A DNA stretch of 45,215 nucleotides from assembly GCA_031366005.1 (NCBI GenBank), contig JANLZB010000011.1:1-45215 (forward strand), given 5' to 3'. This stretch comes from JANLUX01 sp031366005 (lineage in GTDB: Bacteria; Bacteroidota; Bacteroidia; AKYH767-A; OLB10). The notes under the pieces were generated by a model. It worked only from the letters and a program-made list of their open reading frames with translations. It did not search any database and had not been told where the DNA came from. Below are positions 1-7,200 of the stretch, piece after piece (the stretch's first letter is position 1; each line of letters starts with the position of its first letter). Made by a program: the position numbers and the translations under genes.

Positions 1-534
1 ATACATGATCTCTCCATTCTGCATCGTCATCTGCATAATTATCCTTTGTGCTTTTTGCTCCATCTTTTCATCAAAAGCATTTCTATCCTTTTTGCCTTTT
101 TGTAAATCCTGTACTGAATTTGACTTCGATGATTTGGATGCTTTTATTTCAGGCTTTATTTTTTTTCCTGCAACAGGATTTCCTTGTTTTATATTTTTAG
201 AAGATTGGGTAGTTTTTGCGACCGGAGTTTTCTTAGCAGTCTCTTTTATTGATTTCTTCTTTATATCTACCTTTTTCCCGGGAGCTGTTTTTTTAATTGC
301 AGTTTTTTTAATTGCAGTTTTCTTAACAGCTTTTTTTGCCGCTTTCTTCACTGCCTTCTTAATTACAGACTTTCGTGTTACAGTTTTCTTTTTGCTGCCT
401 GTTTGTTTTTTCGAAATAGTCTTCTTCGCTTTTTTAGCAACTGATTTTGATTTAGGTTGCGGACTTTTTGTCTTCGCTGATTTCTTTTTAGAAGTAGCTT
501 TTTTAGTCTTATTCTTAGTGCTTGCCTTCGCCAT
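1..534 (-). CDS. Lysine-rich histone H1-like protein, C-terminus cut by the window edge
   Basis: The reverse strand is open from an ATG at 534 to the left edge, 178 codons without a stop. The product starts MAKASTKNKTKK and about the first 110 residues are dominated by Lys, Ala, Thr and Ser in KKA/KKT units, including a tandem IKKTAIKKTA stretch, as in bacterial histone H1/Hc1-like tails. The composition then changes: near residue 150 it becomes a mixed acidic and amphipathic segment (KKDRNAFDEKMEQKAQR), probably the start of a folded domain that lies outside the window. A DNA- or RNA-binding role is inferred from composition only. Some Bacteroidota DksA/TraR-like proteins carry similar lysine-rich N-termini, but no zinc finger is visible here. 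On this strand a near-consensus -7 element (TATATTTC, about 583-576) lies upstream. The plus-strand ORF over the same bases is Phe/Leu-rich and is best read as its shadow. Confidence 0.72.
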   Translation of the reverse strand, partial: MAKASTKNKTKKATSKKKSAKTKSPQPKSKSVAKKAKKTISKKQTGSKKKTVTRKSVIKKAVKKAAKKAVKKTAIKKTAIKKTAPGKKVDIKKKSIKETAKKTPVAKTTQSSKNIKQGNPVAGKKIKPEIKASKSSKSNSVQDLQKGKKDRNAFDEKMEQKAQRIIMQMTMQNGEIMY

Positions 535-626
535 AATATTATTTAGAGAGTTAAGAGAGCGTATATTGAACGGTCGAAATATAGATAATAAAACTTGAAA
601 TGGTTTATATTCACCGAAAATTTTAT

Positions 627-1370
627 ATGGCTTTATTGCACGAACTGGAAGCACAGGGTAACTGGCTTTTTAAACGAAGGGGACAAATGCCCGTGATTTT
701 ATTTATCCTCGCTATACCTGCGGTTTTCCTTGCTAACTACGCCTTGATTTCCCCGTTAAAAGCTCAATTTTTCAGTCTGCTGGGAGTTTTATTAAGCATC
801 CTTGGAATTATCATCAGAGCTTATACCATTGGCACAACACCAAAAGGTACATCAGGAAGAAACACCGATAAACAAGTTGCCGAGCAGCTCAACTCAACAG
901 GTATTTATTCTGTAGTAAGGCATCCTCTTTACCTTGGTAATTTTTTTATGTGGATAGGTATTGTTGTTTACACACTCAATCCGGCATTTGTTATAATAGT
1001 ATCCCTTTTATATTGGGTATATTATGAAAGAATAATGTTTGCCGAAGAGCGTTTTTTAGAAAAGCAGTTCGGAAAATCTTATCTTGACTGGTCAATGAAA
1101 GCACCGGCTTTTATTCCCAGATTGTCCGGATTTATTTCACCTTCTGTAAAATTCTCTTTAAAGAGTGTGCTACGCAGAGAATATTCAGGATGGCTTGCAA
1201 CAGTTATCGGTTTTGTGTTTGTGGATTTACTGCGAAGATTCACAATAAGAAAGGAATTTGAGTACAGCAATACAGCGCTTATAATTTTAGGATCAGCAAT
1301 TTTGCTTACGCTGATTCTTCGCACATTGAAACATCAAACCAAAGTACTTCACGAAGAAGACAGAAGCTGA
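627..1370 (+). CDS. Isoprenylcysteine carboxyl methyltransferase-like (ICMT/PEMT family) membrane protein
   Basis: This 247-residue multi-pass membrane protein has two hydrophobic segments near the N-terminus and then the family signature YSVVRHPLYLGNF followed by a hydrophobic hairpin and YYERIMFAEERFLEKQFG. The RHPxYxG motif with the downstream EE..L...FG..Y segment is the SAM-binding signature of the ICMT/phospholipid N-methyltransferase fold. The substrate cannot be deduced: bacterial members methylate lipids or small molecules, and no prenylated protein is implied. I chose ATG 627 over ATG 600 because MALLHELEAQGNWLFKRR matches how I recall homologues starting; the upstream ATG would add nine residues. 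The C-terminal ~80 residues carry two more hydrophobic stretches beyond the catalytic core. It is transcribed away from the lysine-rich gene and converges on the sugar dehydrogenase 17 bases downstream. Confidence 0.8.
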   Translation: MALLHELEAQGNWLFKRRGQMPVILFILAIPAVFLANYALISPLKAQFFSLLGVLLSILGIIIRAYTIGTTPKGTSGRNTDKQVAEQLNSTGIYSVVRHPLYLGNFFMWIGIVVYTLNPAFVIIVSLLYWVYYERIMFAEERFLEKQFGKSYLDWSMKAPAFIPRLSGFISPSVKFSLKSVLRREYSGWLATVIGFVFVDLLRRFTIRKEFEYSNTALIILGSAILLTLILRTLKHQTKVLHEEDRS

Positions 1371-1387
1371 AAAAACGGTTTACTGTT

Positions 1388-3289
1388 TTACTTATCTACA
1401 ACAAATTTCCGCGAAAGCGATCCGCCTTCTATTTGCAGATTCAGTAAATAAATTCCTGCTTCAAGGTCGTGAATGTTGAATGTAATATTATTTCTTCCTT
1501 GATTTAATTTCACATTTTTCGTTTGTATTTTTCTTCCTGCCATATCAATAATCTGCATTGTAGATTGTTGATTCTTTAAAGCATCTAAATTGATACTCAG
1601 TTGATTTTTTGCAGGGTTAGGAAATATATCACTTACCTCCACTCCATTTAATGTTGTTAATCCTACACAAGCATCCACGCGAACTACCGCCTTACCTGAG
1701 GAACTTACACAACCTGTATTAGGATCAGTGTAATTGTATTGTACGAGATGAATACCTATGCCTGCTGAATCAGGATTAAATATCGAATTCGAAATACCGG
1801 CACCGTTAAACACACCTCCTGCCGGAATTCCTGTTAAAGTATCTGCGGAATTATAAATACAATAAAAAGTATCAAGTCCTGCAAAAGAAGCAACGGGTGG
1901 TGGACCTAAGAGATTAACATATACTGTATCAGCATTAGAACAAAAAGCAGGATTGTAAACGTTCACTTGATACCAACCGCTCTGAGATACTGAAACGGTA
2001 TTAGTGTTACTGATTGTGTTACCACTGCTATCAGTCCATTGATAAATAAAATTCTGACCTAATGGAGTGCTTAAATCTGCTACACTGTCACACACATTTA
2101 AAGTATCCGTTCCTGCAATATATGCAACAGGTAAGCACGCTGCTTCTTGTATTTTGTAGATAAAACCATTACTGAGCCTGCACACGTATAATTCTCCATA
2201 CATATCCTCACCAAAACTGCTAATGTCTGCATTGGTTAAAGTTGCAAGGTTATAATGAGTAAATCCTCCTGAGCCATTGGCGATAAGCGATTGAAACTGT
2301 GCAGTGCAATAATCAGTAAATAAATAATGACCAAAAAGGTTGGAATATTGTGCTCCCCTGTATATAAATCCTCCTGTTATTGAGCAATAAAGAGGATTGG
2401 AAGTGTGGAAATATTCATATACTGGAGGATGTTGGTTAATAACATTAGAACAATTGCTTAGTCCGGTTGAATGGGTTCCTTCCCAGCATCGCCAGCCATA
2501 ATTATCACCTCCTCCTGTACCGTTTGATTGGAAATCTACTTCTTCCCATGCACCTTGTCCTACATCACCAATCCACAGATCGCCTGTTAAACGATCGAAG
2601 CTGAAGCGCCATGGGTTTCGCATTCCATATGTCCATATTTCATCACGTGCATTGGGTGTATTGATAAATGGATTATCAAGAGGAATTGCATAAGGATTTC
2701 CATGATCAACATCTATACGCAAAATTTTTCCTAATAATGAATCACGGTTTTGTGCACGGTTACCCGGATCATTTGCTGATCCTCCATCACCCATACCGAT
2801 ATATAGATATCCATCATGACCAAACTGTATTTGCCCTCCATTATGATTGGAGAAAGGCTGATAAATCACCAACAGTATAGATGCACTGTTCAACAATGCT
2901 TTATTAGAATCAGCAGGATTCACGCTGTAACGCGCAATGGTGGTGTTTCCACTGTTATTTGTATAGTTCACATAAAAAAATCCATTTTGTTTATATTCCG
3001 GATGAAATGCCATGCTCAATAAACCACGTTCGCCACCTGATGCAACGATAGAGTTAATATTCAGAAAAGTGTCCATTGCAGTAACACCCGGATGTTTAAT
3101 ACGGATACGTCCATCCTGTTCCACTATAAAAATACGATCATCATTACAATTAGTTAAATACACCGGGCTTACTAAACCGGAGGTAATGAATGGTGTGAAA
3201 ATTAAATTGGGAGCTTGGGCACGAGCGTTAAAGGTGAGAAATGAAATAAAAATAACTGCTAAAAAATTAATAATAAATTGTCTTTTCAT
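1388..3289 (-). CDS. Secreted PQQ-type sugar dehydrogenase with T9SS sorting domain
   Basis: The product has 633 residues. It begins with a signal peptide (MKRQFIINFLAVIF..., ending ARA|Q). Residues ~30-390 form a glucose/sorbosone dehydrogenase beta-propeller, with the typical GGERGLLSMAFHP, NHNGGQIQFGHDGYLYIG and GDGGSANDPGNRAQN motifs and a WEEVDF...NYGW segment. A linker of short Ig-like segments follows, and a T9SS type A domain forms the last ~80 residues (DIFPNPAKNQLSINL ... GIYLLNL...KFVVDK). Members of this fold oxidise sugars with PQQ and calcium; the actual substrate is unknown. The protein should cross the outer membrane by T9SS and end on the cell surface or outside. The reading frame continues to an ATG at 3361, but the signal peptide begins at 3289 and a TATATTTG element lies between the two, so the shorter start is preferred. 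Confidence 0.9.
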   Translation of the reverse strand: MKRQFIINFLAVIFISFLTFNARAQAPNLIFTPFITSGLVSPVYLTNCNDDRIFIVEQDGRIRIKHPGVTAMDTFLNINSIVASGGERGLLSMAFHPEYKQNGFFYVNYTNNSGNTTIARYSVNPADSNKALLNSASILLVIYQPFSNHNGGQIQFGHDGYLYIGMGDGGSANDPGNRAQNRDSLLGKILRIDVDHGNPYAIPLDNPFINTPNARDEIWTYGMRNPWRFSFDRLTGDLWIGDVGQGAWEEVDFQSNGTGGGDNYGWRCWEGTHSTGLSNCSNVINQHPPVYEYFHTSNPLYCSITGGFIYRGAQYSNLFGHYLFTDYCTAQFQSLIANGSGGFTHYNLATLTNADISSFGEDMYGELYVCRLSNGFIYKIQEAACLPVAYIAGTDTLNVCDSVADLSTPLGQNFIYQWTDSSGNTISNTNTVSVSQSGWYQVNVYNPAFCSNADTVYVNLLGPPPVASFAGLDTFYCIYNSADTLTGIPAGGVFNGAGISNSIFNPDSAGIGIHLVQYNYTDPNTGCVSSSGKAVVRVDACVGLTTLNGVEVSDIFPNPAKNQLSINLDALKNQQSTMQIIDMAGRKIQTKNVKLNQGRNNITFNIHDLEAGIYLLNLQIEGGSLSRKFVVDK

Positions 3290-3307
3290 TTTGTTATGGA
3301 TTTGCAA

Positions 3308-3315
3308 CAAATATA
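3308..3315 (-). promoter_or_regulatory. Putative Bacteroidota -7 element for the sugar dehydrogenase
   Basis: The minus strand reads TATATTTG, an exact match to the TAnnTTTG -7 consensus, 18 bases before ATG 3289. No well-spaced TTG -33 element is visible. It supports the start at 3289 over 3361. Confidence 0.4.
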
Positions 3316-3400
3316 ACAGAAGTGAATACATTTTTTTCTGATCATCAAAAGTTAATATCATAACCCGTTACTTTGCATATCAGACTCTTTAGAAAAAATA

Positions 3401-4003
3401 ATGCAGAAAGTTGATCAATTTATTGCTTCAGGAATACTGGAATTATATTGTCTTGGTGCATTAAGCAACAGGGAACAGGAAGAAGTGCAGCAAATGATTG
3501 CATTGCATCCAGCTATAAATGAAGAACTGCAAAAAGTGGAAGAAACACTTCATGCGAAAGCAACTTCTGAAAACCTGATTCCACCTGGAAATTTAAGAAA
3601 CAAAATATTGCTTGGCATTGAAGCTGCTGAATTAGGTTTACCTCCGTTATTATCACAGGTATCATCAGTGAATGACTGGCTGGAATACTTAGATAAAAAC
3701 AATGTAGGACCCAAACCCGGATCACAGGATTTATTGTGGGTGGATTTGCCTTCTTCGGATAATATTACTTCCTATGCTGTATGGGCGCCAAAAGGTGTTG
3801 CTGTTGAAGAAGAACATGCTGATGAAGAGGAACGCCTGTTGATGTTGAAAGGCAGATGTAAAATCACCGCTAACGGTATCACTACTTTTTATAATGAAGG
3901 TGAATTGGTTCACATTCCTGCAGGTACATTGCATAAAGCAGAAGCTGCCAGTGAAGGGCTGATGGTGTTAATAGGTCAGCGTGTAAAAAATGTTAGCCGG
4001 TAA
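3401..4003 (+). CDS. Anti-sigma-like N-terminus fused to a cupin domain
   Basis: This 200-residue cytoplasmic protein has no signal peptide or membrane segment. Residues ~8-55 (SGILELYCLGALSNREQEEV, then a helical segment) match the helical anti-sigma domain at the N-terminus of RskA/ChrR-like factors, but the zinc-binding HxxxCxxC is absent. Residues ~115-195 form a cupin: HADEEERLLMLKG is a version of cupin motif 1 and GELVHIPAGTLHKAE is motif 2 (PxGxxH). The order resembles ChrR, which senses singlet oxygen and releases an ECF sigma factor. Here no sigma gene is adjacent: the left neighbour is divergent and the right neighbour is the giant surface protein. A regulatory role is therefore an inference. 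A TTACTTTG element sits about 26 bases upstream of the start. Confidence 0.75.
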   Translation: MQKVDQFIASGILELYCLGALSNREQEEVQQMIALHPAINEELQKVEETLHAKATSENLIPPGNLRNKILLGIEAAELGLPPLLSQVSSVNDWLEYLDKNNVGPKPGSQDLLWVDLPSSDNITSYAVWAPKGVAVEEEHADEEERLLMLKGRCKITANGITTFYNEGELVHIPAGTLHKAEAASEGLMVLIGQRVKNVSR

Positions 4004-4187
4004 ATAAATCAACCTGTGGATGAGGAATTAATTGTTACGTAAACTGAACTTTTAATACTTTTAAATACGTGCAACCCTTTTCTTTCTTCTCTCGTCATGA
4101 TATTTATGGTGTAGTGAGTTGAGTTCAACCTGTGTAAAAATTATCATATAAATTTTTATCATTGCACGTTATCAAAGCTGAAATCTC

Positions 4188-4195
4188 TATTTTTG
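4188..4195 (+). promoter_or_regulatory. Putative -7 promoter element for the giant T9SS protein
   Basis: TATTTTTG matches TAnnTTTG exactly, 44 bases before ATG 4240. A TTG at 4162-4164 lies 23 bases upstream and could be the -33 element, at the long end of the usual spacing. Confidence 0.45.
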
Positions 4196-4239
4196 AAACG
4201 TTCATCATCCAAATAAAAAAATAAATAAAAAAATACCCT

Positions 4240-7200
4240 ATGAAAAAACTGTTATCTACTATGTTACCGGTGTTGTTTGCTGTCCTGGCACAGGCACAGG
4301 TTGACACCCTGCTGAATGAAAATTTCAATGGTGGAACAACTAACATGATCAGCAACTGTTTGCCTGCCGGTGGTGGTGGTGGCTGGACCATTGACAATAC
4401 ACTTTGGTCAACACCTCCAAATAGTCTCAATGGATCTTATGTTACCAATGACTCCTGTTTTCTGGTTTCTCCATTGATGGATTTTACCGCTTATCAATTT
4501 GTTTTTCTCGATTTCAATCACATTGCTAAAATCTCATTCTTTGATCGCGGAGGAATTGATATTTCTACAGATGGAGGTACTACCTGGGCACCCTTCACTA
4601 ATTTTAATGTAAATTATATTGGTAATTCAAGCTGGCCAAGCAATAACAACTTTACTGCTGCCTCTTATCCTCTTGTCTGGCAACCGGGGAATGACCAGGC
4701 TGCACCTAACAATAGCTGGTGGAAACATGAACGTTTTGAATTAGTGGCTTTTCATGGCATGGCTAATATAAAAATTCGTTTTGTAGTGAGAGACCTTGAC
4801 GGTAATGGTATGAATGGAGCCCATGGCTGGAATCTTGATGATATTCGTATCACTGCAGCGAACTGCGAATTAGTTCCTCCGGTTATCAATTTACATCCAA
4901 CCTTTACCTCTCAATGTACTACTATACCAACGGATAATTTTGGATGCAAAGCACTCTCAAGTGAATATCAATTTTCTGTAGGTATTGAAGATCCACAATC
5001 AGGTGTTGCTTTTGCAGATCTGTTTTATCAGATTAACAGTACCGGTTGGCAAAGCATAGGTGGCTTGCTTAATTGTTCAGACTCTGATTGGGTAGCAATT
5101 TTAAACCCCACCCTTACGGTTGGAGACACTGTTTACTGGTATGTAACAGCCACAGATGCTTCAACCTGTGCTAATGTTGCAACATCTCCAACAGTTTATT
5201 TTGTTATCTGTGTTCCGCCTTGTGCTCCAGTATGCGATAATTTTGATGGCAGCAGTTCTATTGTTTGGACTCCTACCACGAATGGAGCTTCTAACTGGCA
5301 ATTAGGTTTTCCGGGTTTTGGTTTAACCAATTCTCCTCATTCAGCACCTAATGCATGGGACATAGATCTTAACAGCGGTTATACCAATAATGCGATCTGT
5401 GATTTAACGTCTAATACTATCTGTTTTGATACTGTATTTAACGCCACTGTTTCTTTCTGGATTAATTATGCAACTGATCCGGGAGGTGATGGTATGCAAT
5501 TACAATGGAAGAGTTCAACTCATCCTACCTGGACAACTTTAGGTGCAGCAGGAGATCCGGTAAATTGGTATAATTCTACATTATTCAGTGGAGGAGATGC
5601 ATGGTCAGGAACAAGTAATGGCTGGACACCTGTTTCACACAAAATTAATCTTCCTGGTATTGGTGGTGATCCTGCAGTGCAGTTCAGGTTCCACTTTACT
5701 TCAGATGGATTTAACACTGTTGATGGATTTTCTATAGATGATTTCTGTATAACCGTTCCTCCTCCAAATGATATTGGAGTATCAGCTATAATTTCCCCAC
5801 CGGGTTTTGCAAGTGAAAACGATACTGTTCCAATTTGTGTGCAGGTTTCAAACTATGGAGCTGCATCACAATCAAATTTTACAGTGACAGCTACATGGAA
5901 CGGTAATACTTATACCACTGTTTATTCAGGTTCACTTGTAGGTGGCGATAGTGTTCAGGTATGTTTCCCTGGTGATAGTGTTATTATTAATTCAGGTACT
6001 AATCCAGAACTTTGTGCCTATACTTCACTACCAGATACAGTACCTGTTAATGATACAAGTTGTGTAATTTCAATTGGAATACCAACCATTCCTATTCCAT
6101 ATTGTGATGATTTTGAAAATGGAAATATAGGCTGGACAACTGATATACAAGGAGCAGCCGGCAGCGACTGGGAATTTGGTACTCCTGCATGGGGAGCTAC
6201 TTCAGGCGCACATTCACCGGTTAATGCATGGGATATAAACTTAAACGCAGCATATAATAACGGTGCAATTTCTTATTTGATTTCTCCTTTCTTTGATTTT
6301 TTAGGACAAGACAGCATCCGTCTTTCTTTCTGGGAAAACTGGAATACCGAAACAAACTGGGATGGAACCAGGTTAGATTATGATGCCGGTGCAGGTTGGA
6401 CTAAATTAGGAACTGTTGGAAGTCCATACGGAACCAATTGGTACACCAATGTAATTAATTCGAGCAACGATGATGCATGGGCTGGCAATAGTGGTGGCTG
6501 GGTTAATTGTAAATACAAATTAGTTGGTGAGCCGGCATTGAATACCGGAGGCAGTGCAAGATTCCGTTTTGCATTTACTTCTGATGCGTCTGTTACAGTG
6601 GATGGGGTATCAATTGATGATTTCTGTTTAAAAGCACCATGTTTCTTTGATGTGGGTATAACAACTATCGTACAGCCTACTATCAATGCTCCTGTAGGTG
6701 GTACGTTACCGGTATCTGTTACACTTATTAATGATGGAACCACCACGCTTACTTCTTTCCCTATCACTTATTTGATTGATACAATAGGAAGCACTCCTGT
6801 AACCTTTAACTGGACCGGAAACTTAGGTGCTGATGATACGCTTACAGTGAACTTACCTCCTTTCACGGTGCCTACGGGAGCTTATACAATATGTATTTAC
6901 ACGCAACTTCCGCAGGATTGTGATTTTAACAATGATACCATGTGTATCAGCCTGGTGGGAATACCTACTTTAAATGTTACTTACTGTGATGATTTTGAAA
7001 ATGGTAATGTGGGTTGGAGCACTGTTATCAATCCTACATTTGATCCTAATACAATCTGGGAATTTGGTACTCCGGCATTTGGTGCAACCACCGGTGCTCA
7101 TTCCGGAGTTAATGCATGGGATGTAAACCTGGCTTCAGGTTATGGTAACAATGCAAACACTTATCTCTATACGCCTTTCTTTGATTTCTCCACAGTGTCT

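Noticed and set aside
5..598. 197-codon plus-strand frame, rich in Phe and Leu
   Set aside because: It is the complement of the lysine-rich minus-strand gene: AAA/AAG codons read as TTT/CTT give Phe/Leu. The minus-strand product is the plausible one.
1372..1390. Terminator between the convergent genes at 1370 and 1388
   Set aside because: AAAAC/GTTTT pairing is too short and weak to call a stem.
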